Of a stretch of 64,000 nt of DNA, positions 15,806 to 25,116 are shown piece after piece. The notes under the pieces were generated by a model. The model did no database searches, was not told the origin of the DNA, and saw nothing but the letters and a program-made list of their open reading frames with translations. This stretch comes from Halobacillus litoralis. GTDB lineage: Bacteria; Bacillota; Bacilli; Bacillales; Halobacillaceae. The position numbers were made by a program, and so were the translations under genes. Positions within the stretch are counted from its first letter, which is position 1. Each line of letters starts with the position of its first letter. The DNA lies in NCBI RefSeq assembly GCF_020171725.1, contig NZ_JAIVAJ010000009.1, forward strand, positions 1-64,000, in the 5' to 3' direction.

Positions 15806-17622
15806 GACTGATCCCCCCGGTTCTGGTTCATAAGAGGAAGCGTGAAATGAACGGTCGTACCTTTACCCTCTTCACTCTCAGCCCATATTTTTCCGTGGTG
15901 GGCATCGATCATTTCCCGGGCAATGGCAAGGCCAAGTCCGGTTCCTCCCAACTCTCTCGTTCGTGATTTATCGACACGATAAAAGCGGTCGAAAATCTTA
16001 TCGACTTGATCAGGTGGCATACCAAGTCCTTCATCGGCAATGCTGACTCGTAACTGCTTCTTCGTCGAGTGCGCCGAGAACCGGATCGTGCCTCCTTTAG
16101 GAGAGTATTTGATCGCATTTGAAATGACGTTATCGAGCACCTGCGTCAGCTTATCTTCATCCATCCATACATGAATGGGACGCTTCGGTACACTACGCTC
16201 GAATTGTATGTTCTCATCTTTGTTCATCTCAAATCGTTCGATGACACGGCTGAAGAAATCGGAGAAATTCACCCGCTTTTTCATCAGACTCGTCTCTTTC
16301 CGGTCCATTTTCGTCAGCTGCAACAGGTCATTGACGAGACGGATCATCCGGTCTGTTTCATTCTGTGTAACGTCGAGGAACCTCGGAGCGATGTCAGGGT
16401 CCTGCCACGCCCCGTCATTCAGCGCTTCGATGTAGCTGCGCATCGTGGTGAGCGGGGTTCTGAGCTCGTGCGAAACGTTCGATACGAATTCACGACGTTC
16501 CTGAGCTACGCGTTCCTGTTCGGTTACATCACTGATCACGGTTATGAACCCGTTCATTTCTTTATTTTCATCCTCTACGACAGAGAAGTTCGCTTTCAAT
16601 AATAAATGCTTGTCTTCACTGCTCAAGTCGATGATCATCGACCCGGCTTCTTCTACTTCCTCAATCTCCTCGATCTGATCGTTCATATCCAGCACATCAA
16701 GCAGTGACTGCCCCTGTACCTGCTCGAACGTCTGCCCGATCAGCTTCGATGCAGGTGCGTTCATCAACGTGATGGCCCCGACACGGTCGGTCGCAATAAC
16801 ACCATCTGACATATTCGACAGAACCGAGCTGAGTTTCCTCCGCTCCCCTTCCGTCGTCGCCTGCGCAAGCTTCAGCTTGTCGTTCAAGTCATTGAACGTC
16901 ACACCGAGCTGGCCGATCTCATCGTTTCCCTTCACATCCACCTTCTGCGAAAAGTCCCCTGTCGCCATGACCTGGGCCTGCTTTTTCATTTCTGTCAGAG
17001 GCTTCGTGATTGTGCGGGCAACCAAAATCCCGAGCAGCGCTGTGACGGTGATCGCAAGGAGGGTTCCTTTTGTAAAGATGCCGTTGATGTCCTGGATCTG
17101 CTCATACACGCCATCCATCTGTGCCGTGTAATACAACGCACCGACAATCTCTTCCCCGTCGTTTATGATCGCTTTCGTCCCTGATAACACTTGAGAGGAC
17201 GTCGTCGGATCGGTACTTCCTAGGAAAAAGACCTTCGTAATCCTTGAATCGGATACAATCTCTCCTACCTGGGCATTCGTATCCCCGTAGGATGAAATGA
17301 CCGTAGCGCTTTCGTTCATCACAAGAAGACTATTAATATCCTGACTCCGGCCATTGGCTTCGGTAAATTCATAGATTAACTGCTCAACCTCAGCCTGCAG
17401 AGAGAGATCCCCTTCTTCCCGTTCGGCCTCAAACGCATTTTGCAGGCTGAACGTCAGCGAGTTCAGCCTGTCATTAACGGAGCTTGTGAACTGCTCAGTG
17501 AGCTGTTCTTCAAGCTTATCTACGAAGTAGGCACCGATGACCTGGATACCTAACAGCAATAATAAAATGTACACGACAATCAATTTCAGCCGGACCGACT
17601 GAAAGAAGCCTACCTTCTTCAT
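15802..17622 (-). CDS. walK: Sensor histidine kinase WalK (YycG)
   Basis: This 606-aa kinase controls cell-wall metabolism and is essential in many Firmicutes. Order of parts: membrane helix at about 12-32, extracytoplasmic PAS-like sensor, second helix at about 183-203, HAMP linker, cytoplasmic PAS domain (VLSNMSDGVIATDR onwards), dimerisation/phosphoacceptor domain with His385 in NVSHELRTP, and ATPase domain with DNVISNAIKYSP, ADEGLGMP and GTGLGLAI. Its length matches the B. subtilis protein. It lies 8 nt after walR. Confidence 0.95.
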   Translation of the reverse strand: MKKVGFFQSVRLKLIVVYILLLLLGIQVIGAYFVDKLEEQLTEQFTSSVNDRLNSLTFSLQNAFEAEREEGDLSLQAEVEQLIYEFTEANGRSQDINSLLVMNESATVISSYGDTNAQVGEIVSDSRITKVFFLGSTDPTTSSQVLSGTKAIINDGEEIVGALYYTAQMDGVYEQIQDINGIFTKGTLLAITVTALLGILVARTITKPLTEMKKQAQVMATGDFSQKVDVKGNDEIGQLGVTFNDLNDKLKLAQATTEGERRKLSSVLSNMSDGVIATDRVGAITLMNAPASKLIGQTFEQVQGQSLLDVLDMNDQIEEIEEVEEAGSMIIDLSSEDKHLLLKANFSVVEDENKEMNGFITVISDVTEQERVAQERREFVSNVSHELRTPLTTMRSYIEALNDGAWQDPDIAPRFLDVTQNETDRMIRLVNDLLQLTKMDRKETSLMKKRVNFSDFFSRVIERFEMNKDENIQFERSVPKRPIHVWMDEDKLTQVLDNVISNAIKYSPKGGTIRFSAHSTKKQLRVSIADEGLGMPPDQVDKIFDRFYRVDKSRTRELGGTGLGLAIAREMIDAHHGKIWAESEEGKGTTVHFTLPLMNQNRGDQS

Positions 17623-17629
17623 GCGGAGA

Positions 17630-18334
17630 CTACTCCTGCTCTGGGTTTCTTAGGTAGTAGCCGACACCACGTCTTGTGACAATCCAAACCGGGGTGCTGG
17701 GATTCTCTTCAATTTTTTCACGAAGACGGCGAACAGTTACGTCTACCGTACGGACATCTCCGTAGTAATCATATCCCCAAACCGTCTCAAGCAAGTGTTC
17801 ACGCGTCATGACTTGTCCGATGTGACGGGCTAAATAGTGAAGCAGCTCGAATTCACGGTGGGTCAATTCGATGTAAGCACCGTCACGTGTGACCGTATAA
17901 GCGTCTGGGTGGATGGCCAGGCGTCCGATGGAAATGTCACGCTGTGTATCGGATGAATCTTCAGGTTCCTGCTGCTGACGGCGCAGATTCGCTTTCACAC
18001 GCGCAATCAGTTCTCGGTTGCTGAACGGCTTCGTCACATAATCGTCCGCTCCCATTTCAAGACCCAGCACTTTATCGATTTCAGCATCCTTCGCGGTCAG
18101 CATGATGATCGGCATATTATGCTTCTTACGGACTTCACGACATACTTCGTTTCCGTCTTTATGTGGAAGCATGATGTCTAACAAAATAAGGTCAGGCTGC
18201 TCTGCGTCTGCCTTGCTGATGGCTTCATCGCCATCATAAGCACAAACCACTTCGTACCCTTCTTTTTCTAAATTGAATTTCAATATATCTGCAATTGGTT
18301 TCTCATCGTCTACGACTAAGATTTTTTGTGCCAT
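17630..18334 (-). CDS. walR: Response regulator WalR (YycF)
   Basis: A 234-aa OmpR-family regulator. The receiver domain has the phospho-acceptor in [10 protein letters not shown] (near Asp53) and the switch lysine in DYVTKPFSN. The winged-helix domain ends with the recognition segment [14 protein letters not shown]. It binds direct repeats of TGTWAH spaced by 5 nt in front of autolysin genes. It is the first gene of the six-gene wal operon. Confidence 0.96.
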   Translation of the reverse strand: MAQKILVVDDEKPIADILKFNLEKEGYEVVCAYDGDEAISKADAEQPDLILLDIMLPHKDGNEVCREVRKKHNMPIIMLTAKDAEIDKVLGLEMGADDYVTKPFSNRELIARVKANLRRQQQEPEDSSDTQRDISIGRLAIHPDAYTVTRDGAYIELTHREFELLHYLARHIGQVMTREHLLETVWGYDYYGDVRTVDVTVRRLREKIEENPSTPVWIVTRRGVGYYLRNPEQE

Positions 18335-18423
18335 TCGAATGTCACATCCCTTTCGTCTGCTTCAATTCTTTCCCTCATTTTAACTCATTTTCAACCAAAT
18401 GTCTTACTTCACTCGATAAGCTA

Positions 18424-18458
18424 GAAAAAAACCGCCATGATCTTCCATCACAGCGGCC
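18424..18458 (-). terminator. Intrinsic terminator after the M23 peptidase gene
   Basis: GCCGCTGTGAT and ATCATGGCGGT pair on the minus strand, followed by a T run, separating the peptidase gene from the wal operon. Confidence 0.8.
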
Positions 18459-18464
18459 TTGTTC

Positions 18465-19793
18465 TTACAAGTAGTCCATCGGGTTTTTGATGACACCGTT
18501 CTGGTGCACTTCAAAATGCAGGTGAACGCCTGTAGAATTTCCTGTCGTGCCCATAAGGCCGAGGGAGCTTCCTTTTTTCACCGATTGACCGACTTGTACA
18601 TCTATAGATGATAAGTGGGCATACACCGTTCTGTAACCATTATTATGGTCAATTACGACTTTATTACCAAACCCACTTTGATATTCTGCTGTCACAACCG
18701 TGCCGTTATCGGCTGCACGGATGGTGCGGTTGCCTACTCCGGCGATATCTATCCCGTTGTGCTGACGCCCCCAGCGTGGTCCTTTGTGACTTGTAATCGA
18801 GCCACCATAGGCCGGCCAAAGGAACGTCCCTGTGCCGACGGAAGGGTCTTTCGTTCCTTCCAGCACCACTCGTTTCACAGGTTCTTTCTCCACCGTCTCT
18901 TTCACGATTTCCTCACTGATCTCTTTACCGTTCTCCATCGTCTTGACAAAATGAACGGTTTTCTTACCATCTGACCCTTTTTGCTTCACCTTCGTCTCGC
19001 CTTGGTAAAGCTTATCCGTCTTGACCGTCTCTGTCTCCGCATCGATTTCTTCCGTGCGGATGCCTTCTTCTTTAACGATGACGTCTGCGAGAGGGGATAA
19101 CTTCACTTCTTTCTCCGTTTCACCCGTTGATTCAGAAGCTCTTGAACTCATCAACTGGTCTGATGAAAGGTGAATGACCTCTTTTCCAGTTTGGAACGTT
19201 TGGAACGCCTCATCGACCGTTGAGATCTTCTTCGGTTCCACTATCTTTGTTTCATGTGAAACATCCTCAGAAAGCTTTACGTCGACCACTAATGATTCGT
19301 CTACGCCAATTTCAGGCTCTTTCCCTTCAGCCTTTCGTTCCTCAACGGCTTCAAGCGTGGCCCGCTTCACAAACTGGGTCTTCCATTTCTCGATGACCTC
19401 ATCGGCTTTGTCTTCAGTCGGAAGATAAGCGACCTCTTCACCCGATACCGTCAAAGCGACAGCCTCAACGTTCACCGTTAATTCGTCGTCTAAATAAGAA
19501 AGAACCTTCTCTTCTGTGAATTCAGGCGAGAAAGCCGTCTCTTCTTCAAATGAGACATCCTCTTCGATGTCGAACTGCCAGTTTCCGTACGTTTCTTCGG
19601 CCAGCTCGATCTCCTTTTCGATGTGGGATTGGACGATTTCTTTGTCTTCTACCGTTCCCACACGTTTATCATCGACATACACGTGGTATGTATTCTCTAT
19701 ATTACTTTCTGCATAAACTGTCCCTACACCAACCAACAAACCAAACAATGCAATGACCGAAGTCTTTTTACCGACTCCTTTTCTTTGTACCAT
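18465..19793 (-). CDS. Secreted peptidoglycan endopeptidase, G5 plus M23 (LytM) domains
   Basis: A 442-aa exported murein hydrolase. A signal peptide ends near VYAES (residue 29). The middle region carries a G5-like domain (about 235-310, with VKEEGIRTEEID and a repeated threonine/lysine-rich strand). The C-terminal M23 domain has the zinc ligands in HNGIDIAG and HLHFEVH, plus YAHLSS. It should cleave peptide cross-bridges of the wall. The ribosome site AGGAGGAG precedes the ATG. The gene sits directly upstream of walR and has a WalR-like box in its promoter, fitting WalR's known control of wall hydrolases. A parS-like sequence lies inside the coding region. Confidence 0.9.
   Translation of the reverse strand: MVQRKGVGKKTSVIALFGLLVGVGTVYAESNIENTYHVYVDDKRVGTVEDKEIVQSHIEKEIELAEETYGNWQFDIEEDVSFEEETAFSPEFTEEKVLSYLDDELTVNVEAVALTVSGEEVAYLPTEDKADEVIEKWKTQFVKRATLEAVEERKAEGKEPEIGVDESLVVDVKLSEDVSHETKIVEPKKISTVDEAFQTFQTGKEVIHLSSDQLMSSRASESTGETEKEVKLSPLADVIVKEEGIRTEEIDAETETVKTDKLYQGETKVKQKGSDGKKTVHFVKTMENGKEISEEIVKETVEKEPVKRVVLEGTKDPSVGTGTFLWPAYGGSITSHKGPRWGRQHNGIDIAGVGNRTIRAADNGTVVTAEYQSGFGNKVVIDHNNGYRTVYAHLSSIDVQVGQSVKKGSSLGLMGTTGNSTGVHLHFEVHQNGVIKNPMDYL
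19248..19263. other. Candidate parS centromere site inside the M23 gene
   Basis: TGTTTCATGTGAAACA differs from the ParB/Spo0J consensus TGTTNCACGTGAAACA at a single central base and forms an almost perfect palindrome. The window encodes Soj, Spo0J and Noc, and parS sites cluster near the origin. Binding is inferred only. Confidence 0.55.
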
Positions 19794-19961
19794 TCCCTGC
19801 TCCTCCTGTGTTTGTTAACCGTCTCTTTTTTTTTTATCTCTCTTTATAGTAAAATTTATTGATTTTTACACTACTACAATTTATCATAGTTAAATTTCGC
19901 TTGAAATAGATTTTGATTAATGTAAAGAAGATATAATATTGCTTCCAATATATCGAAAAAT

Positions 19962-20021
19962 ACTATATTCACAGCTACATATTGTGTAAAATGTAACCCT
20001 TTTCTTTACAGTTTGATGACA
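19962..20021 (-). promoter_or_regulatory. M23 peptidase promoter with WalR-like box
   Basis: On the minus strand TTTACA (19985-19990), a 17-bp spacer and TATAGT (19962-19967) form a promoter. Upstream of the -35 is TGTCAT-N5-TGTAAA (20005-20021), which fits the WalR direct repeat TGTWAH-N5-TGTWAH with one mismatch. The leader to the start codon is about 160 nt. Confidence 0.5.
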
Positions 20022-20041
20022 AGACACCTGTAAAGACACAA

Positions 20042-20072
20042 TAAAAAACGCCTACATTTCTGTAGACGTTGT
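20042..20072 (-). terminator. Intrinsic terminator after the tRNA genes
   Basis: ACGTCTACAG pairs with TGTAGGCGT on the minus strand, followed by six T. Confidence 0.85.
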
Positions 20073-20078
20073 AAGAAG

Positions 20079-20151
<73 letters not shown>

Positions 20152-20171
20152 ATTTACTATTGAAATTAAAG

Positions 20172-20248
20172 TGGCGGTCCGGACGGGACTCGAACCCGCG
20201 ACCTCCTGCGTGACAGGCAGGCATTCTAACCAACTGAACTACCGGACC
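20172..20248 (-). tRNA. tRNA-Asp (GTC)
   Basis: The cloverleaf has the acceptor stem GGTCCGG/CCGGACC with discriminator G and an encoded CCA. The D-arm is AGTTCAGTTGGTTAGAAT and the anticodon loop CTGTCAC contains GTC. The T-arm has GGTTCGAGTCC. It lies upstream of tRNA-Phe on the same strand, so the two form one transcript. Confidence 0.96.
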
Positions 20249-20405
20249 ACATTGCTCTCTCTCAACCGCAACGATATTTATCTTACCACACACTCCAAGA
20301 AAGGCGCAATAGATTTTTTCATTTTGCCTCAAAAAAATCTATTGTTCTACCTCATAATCCTGCACCTACACTTCATATACTGGTTGTACAAGGAGGAAAA
20401 AGCCA

Positions 20406-20879
20406 ATGGTCATCATCCTGCGAAAAGCCGCTGTTGCCGTCATCGTCGTACTGTTAGTGGTCGTTGCTTTTTTAAAAATGAATCCCCCTCTTGCACACGG
20501 TTCTGTCGGAACTACCAATAATAATCAGTACATTCTCTTATCTGTCGGGAATAAACATACGTGGGGCAGCATCCACATCAAAGAAGTCCGGATCAATGGG
20601 AAAAGCGAGCCTTCACGCTTCGAGGTACAAGTCAGTGATACGAACAAAGGACTTCTGATGGCGGATTTATCAGCCTCTTCAAAAGCCCAAATCCCTAGCG
20701 AAAGGGAGGCAGCCATCCGCCTCCTGCCGAACAGTTTTCCTAAGATGGACGAGACGGGGCCACAAGATACGGAACACACGATTTATGGCTTGAGTCTCTC
20801 AGAGGATACGCCCATCGAAAGAATTGAAGTTTCTTATACGTATCTAGGTCTGACCTTCGAAGAAACGATCCAGATCTAA
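20406..20879 (+). CDS. Membrane-anchored hypothetical protein
   Basis: A 157-aa protein with a single N-terminal membrane helix or uncleaved signal (residues 4-22, AVAVIVVLLVVVAFL) and a soluble extracytoplasmic remainder of mixed beta strands. No known family was recognised. The ribosome site AAGGAGG stands 10 nt before the ATG. It converges on the LOG-family gene with no gap: its stop ends at 20879 and the neighbour's stop begins at 20880. Confidence 0.7.
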   Translation: MVIILRKAAVAVIVVLLVVVAFLKMNPPLAHGSVGTTNNNQYILLSVGNKHTWGSIHIKEVRINGKSEPSRFEVQVSDTNKGLLMADLSASSKAQIPSEREAAIRLLPNSFPKMDETGPQDTEHTIYGLSLSEDTPIERIEVSYTYLGLTFEETIQI

Positions 20880-21428
20880 TTAACGTTTGAGGAAGTCATT
20901 CATCTGCTCTATCAGCTCTGCTGGCAGATTCGAATGGAGGATCATTCTCTCATTGTCTTCCGGCACAAATCCCGCTTCAATGGCATGATGGATCAGGCTC
21001 AGCAGCGGGGTGTAATACTGCTCAATATTGAATAGGGCAAGGGGCTTCTTATGAAGTCCAATCTGAGCCCAGCTGATTACTTCAAACAACTCTTCAAAGG
21101 TTCCGAATCCACCAGGAAGTGCAATATACCCATCCGCAAGCTCACTCATCTTCGCTTTCCGCTCATGCATCGTGGACACTTCGATCAAGTCAGTGAGTCC
21201 AGTGTGAGCGACTTCTTTATTCAATAGATGAGTCGGAATGACGCCTGTCACTTCGCCTCCACCCTTCAGGATTTCATCAGCCAGCGCCCCCATCAAGCCG
21301 CTCTCAGCTCCTCCATACACCAATGACAGGTCATGCTCCAGAAACACCTTTCCCAGTGCTTCTGTCTGCTTTACAAACTCCTCGTTGTTTCCTTTACTCG
21401 AACCAGCAAACACACAAATCCGCTTCAC
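20880..21428 (-). CDS. LOG family (TIGR00730) Rossmann-fold protein
   Basis: A 182-aa protein of the Lonely Guy family, which in characterised members releases free bases from nucleoside 5'-monophosphates (cytokinin phosphoribohydrolase activity). The signature PGGFGTFEELFE is intact, as is the GGAESGLMG nucleotide loop. The start is GTG 21428, with AAGGAG 8 nt upstream. A longer reading from 21437 would start inside that ribosome site. The true substrate in Bacillaceae is unsettled. Confidence 0.88.
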   Translation of the reverse strand: MKRICVFAGSSKGNNEEFVKQTEALGKVFLEHDLSLVYGGAESGLMGALADEILKGGGEVTGVIPTHLLNKEVAHTGLTDLIEVSTMHERKAKMSELADGYIALPGGFGTFEELFEVISWAQIGLHKKPLALFNIEQYYTPLLSLIHHAIEAGFVPEDNERMILHSNLPAELIEQMNDFLKR

Positions 21429-21455
21429 TCGAATCACTCCTTTTCCCTTATCATA

Positions 21456-21494
21456 AACAAAACACGCCTAACTTCAAAAGTTAGACGTGCTTCG
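21456..21494 (-). terminator. Intrinsic terminator of purA
   Basis: GCACGTCTAACTT and AAGTTAGGCGTG form a long stem followed by TTTTG on the minus strand. Confidence 0.88.
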
Positions 21495-21496
21495 AT

Positions 21497-22804
<1,308 letters not shown>

Positions 22805-22830
22805 TTATTATTTCAAGTACATACACCGTC

Positions 22831-22916
22831 AGTTTATCAATGTAAACGGACAAAGTCAACGTGAAATACGAACATTATAAATTAAATTATAACGAATGTT
22901 CGATAATGATTGTTCG
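22831..22916 (-). promoter_or_regulatory. purA promoter with paired PurBoxes
   Basis: On the minus strand TTGACT (22854-22859), a 17-bp spacer and TAAACT (22831-22836) form a strong promoter. Immediately upstream, CGAACATT (22869-22876) and AATGTTCG (22895-22902) form an exact inverted pair. A third TTGTTCG lies at 22910-22916. This matches the inverted CGAA-containing PurBoxes bound by the Bacillus PurR repressor, released by PRPP. Confidence 0.75.
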
Positions 22917-23018
22917 CTCCACGAAATACTATAACTTATAAAAACTTATAAAAATTGATTTTTACTTACATTTGACTTATAATGACGTAACAAGGATATT
23001 AATGGAAGGGTGCGGGCG

Positions 23019-23774
23019 ATGTATCAAGAAGAACGGCTGATTCTCATTATGAATGATTTAGAAAAGAACCGACGAATCTCAATCGAGCAGATCTGCGACC
23101 AGTTCGATGTGTCCCGGGATACGGCGAGACGGGACCTCGTGAAATTGGAAGAAAGAAATGCCATTGTGCGAACAAGGGGTGGCGCTATCCTTCCCACGAA
23201 GCATCAGGAGGTTCTCGACTACACCCACCGTCTGGAGACCGTTTCAGATGAAAAGAAAAAAATCGGAGAACGGGCCGCATCTTTGGTTCGAGGAGGAGAC
23301 ACCCTGATTCTTGATGCCTCAACCACCGTCCAGGCCTGCGCCAGCGCACTGACACCTGCTCCCCTTCATATCATGACCAATTCGATTCATCAGGCTGAAA
23401 TTTTATCAACGAAGCCTGATATAGACATTCAATTGCTCGGCGGTCTATTACAGAAGGAGCACGGCTTCCTTTATGGAACGTCCGTGATTGAACGATTGAG
23501 GAAGTTCCACGTGAAAAAAGCGTTTATCGGCGTGGTCGGGTTGTCGGAACACGGATTAACAATCGCGCACGAAGAAGACGGCATGGTGAAACGTACGATG
23601 ATGGAACAGGCTGAACAGGTCATCGTCCTCGCCGATCATACGAAATTCGGCGTAACCGAGCTCTTTCAATTCGCAGGGCTTAAGGACGTCGACTTGATCA
23701 TTACCGACGAGACCCCGTCTAAGCACATGCAGAAAGTATTACAAGACCACCAGGTTGAACTATTGGTGACATAA
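23019..23774 (+). CDS. DeoR/GlpR-family transcriptional regulator
   Basis: A 251-aa repressor with an N-terminal DeoR helix-turn-helix (ISIEQICDQFDVSRDTARRDLVKLE). It has a C-terminal sugar-phosphate sensor domain of the DeoRC type (LILDASTTVQACA, IGVVGLS, ADHTKFG). The start is ATG 23019 after AAGGGTG. No sugar kinase, transporter or isomerase lies beside it, so its target operon is elsewhere. A parS-like 16-mer lies at 23503-23518 within the gene. Confidence 0.9.
   Translation: MYQEERLILIMNDLEKNRRISIEQICDQFDVSRDTARRDLVKLEERNAIVRTRGGAILPTKHQEVLDYTHRLETVSDEKKKIGERAASLVRGGDTLILDASTTVQACASALTPAPLHIMTNSIHQAEILSTKPDIDIQLLGGLLQKEHGFLYGTSVIERLRKFHVKKAFIGVVGLSEHGLTIAHEEDGMVKRTMMEQAEQVIVLADHTKFGVTELFQFAGLKDVDLIITDETPSKHMQKVLQDHQVELLVT
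23503..23518. other. Weaker parS-like site inside the DeoR gene
   Basis: AGTTCCACGTGAAAAA keeps the GTTCCACGTGAAA core of parS but differs from the consensus at its first base and at the penultimate C. The match may be chance; it is recorded because a closer match lies about 4 kb away. Confidence 0.3.
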
Positions 23775-23778
23775 ACAG

Positions 23779-23868
23779 GTTCATCCCCTCTGTCCCGCGT
23801 GACTTTCAGTAGGCGTAACGGACAGGGATGAAGATAAATGAAGGAGCCCTCAAGCAGGGCTCCTTTTC
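23779..23868 (+). terminator. Tandem hairpins after the DeoR gene
   Basis: Two stems follow the stop codon. The first pairs TTCATCCC..CTGTCC (from 23780) with GGACAGGGATGAA (to 23832) and resembles a single unit of the 5.7-kb palindrome array. The second, GGAGCCCT/AGGGCTCC with TTTTC (23841-23868), is an ordinary intrinsic terminator. Confidence 0.75.
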
Positions 23869-23967
23869 TATTGCAATATCCAGATTCTAGTGGTAGGTTG
23901 GATGTATATTTTGGAAAATTTTGATCATTACATATTGGAAGTAAGGTTTCTACATTGGAGGGGAAGT

Positions 23968-24864
23968 ATGAAAATGCTCAGTACAATCGCCTTGTCACTC
24001 ATCACTCTTGGAGTCATCGTTTTTTTCACCGTATCACCGAGAAACGTATTTTCGTTCGACACGAAGCCGATTCACCTCAAAGAAAAAGTCGGCAGCCAGA
24101 ACATTGAAGAAGTGACGATTTCAAGCTCGTTTGCTGATATAGAGGTTCTGCCAAGTGAAAAAGAAGAAATTGAAATCGAGGTAAAGGGAGAAGTGAATCC
24201 GAAGAACGATCAGCTCAACGTCGATGTAAAAGGAAAAGAACTGCGCGTCCAATTCCCTGTGAACCAACAGGTCTTTACCTTTTCACTCGGAGGGAGCAAC
24301 CAGGCTACGTTGACTGTATCGTTACCTCGGAAGCAATACGAACAAGTTGACGTCGATTCCTCATCTGGCAGGATCGACATCAAAGACCTTTCAGCTGTCC
24401 ATTTGAGGGCAGAGTCGAGCTCTGGAGACCAAACCATCACTGACAGCGACATCAAGAAAAGGGTTGAACTCGGCTCCTCCAGCGGAAGAATCTACACTGA
24501 GAACATCACGACAAGAGAAATCAGCTTGGAAGCGAGCAGCGGGGAGATAGAGAACAGAAGCTTACGTGCCGAATCAAGCGAAGCCCACACCTCATCAGGA
24601 AACGTAGCTTTTTTCAATCATAAAGCAGATACCGACCTCTACGTCCATACATCCAGTGGGGATACAACGATTGAATTCGACGGCAAACCGACATCCACCC
24701 GTATTCTGTACAGCTCCAGTTCAGGAGAGGCGAGCCTGCAATATGAAGGCTTCCGCTTCAACAAGATCTCTGACAGCAACCTAGACGGTCAAATCGGCGA
24801 TGGCGACGCCCTGATCGAAGTCGAATCGAGTTCCGGAGATTTACATGTAAGAAAGGGGGAATAG
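23968..24864 (+). CDS. DUF4097-family membrane-anchored beta-repeat protein
   Basis: A 298-aa protein with an N-terminal membrane helix (about residues 4-21). A long beta-solenoid follows, built from repeats ending in SSSG or a close variant (SSSGRIDI, SSSGDQTI, SSSGRIYT, ASSGEIEN, TSSGNVAF, TSSGDTTI, SSSGEASL, SSSGDLHV). This is the DUF4097/LiaG-like fold found in envelope stress and ABC-transporter-linked proteins. The start is ATG 23968 after GGAGGGG. The frame extends upstream to 23890 but without a ribosome site. The short cysteine-rich gene immediately downstream is probably co-transcribed. Function unknown. Confidence 0.82.
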   Translation: MKMLSTIALSLITLGVIVFFTVSPRNVFSFDTKPIHLKEKVGSQNIEEVTISSSFADIEVLPSEKEEIEIEVKGEVNPKNDQLNVDVKGKELRVQFPVNQQVFTFSLGGSNQATLTVSLPRKQYEQVDVDSSSGRIDIKDLSAVHLRAESSSGDQTITDSDIKKRVELGSSSGRIYTENITTREISLEASSGEIENRSLRAESSEAHTSSGNVAFFNHKADTDLYVHTSSGDTTIEFDGKPTSTRILYSSSSGEASLQYEGFRFNKISDSNLDGQIGDGDALIEVESSSGDLHVRKGE

Positions 24865-24869
24865 AAGGT

Positions 24870-25016
24870 TTGAAGGAAGAGTATCGGGGAGACCGAAAGC
24901 TTTCTAAAATCCATATGGCATCTGAAGGCTCTGCCGGTTGTGCCGGTTGCGGCCTCGGCTGTTTGAGTGTTTTTCTATTTATCGTATCGATTCCCAGCGC
25001 CATATGGGTCTTATGA
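24870..25016 (+). CDS. Small cysteine/glycine-rich membrane peptide, 48 aa
   Basis: A TTG-initiated frame begins 5 nt after the DUF4097 stop, with GGGGGA and AAGG upstream. The product has a charged N-terminal third, then GCAGCGLGC with four cysteines, then one hydrophobic segment (LSVFLFIVSIPSAIWVL) that could span the membrane. No family is recognised. Coupling to DUF4097, the ribosome-site spacing and the coherent peptide design support it, but TTG initiation and short length leave doubt. Confidence 0.5.
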   Translation: MKEEYRGDRKLSKIHMASEGSAGCAGCGLGCLSVFLFIVSIPSAIWVL

Positions 25017-25053
25017 GAAAGGGCTGACCATACAGCCCCCTGTTCCATCCACG

Positions 25054-25103
25054 AAAAAAGTCCGGCCGTCGCATTCAAGAAGAATGCGACGGCCGGACTT
25101 TTA
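25054..25103. terminator. Bidirectional terminator between the DUF4097 unit and dnaB
   Basis: An 18-bp-plus perfect stem, AAAAGTCCGGCCGTCGCATT and its inverse, has A and T runs on both sides and serves the two convergent units. Confidence 0.9.
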
Positions 25104-25116
25104 TGATTACGATGCG

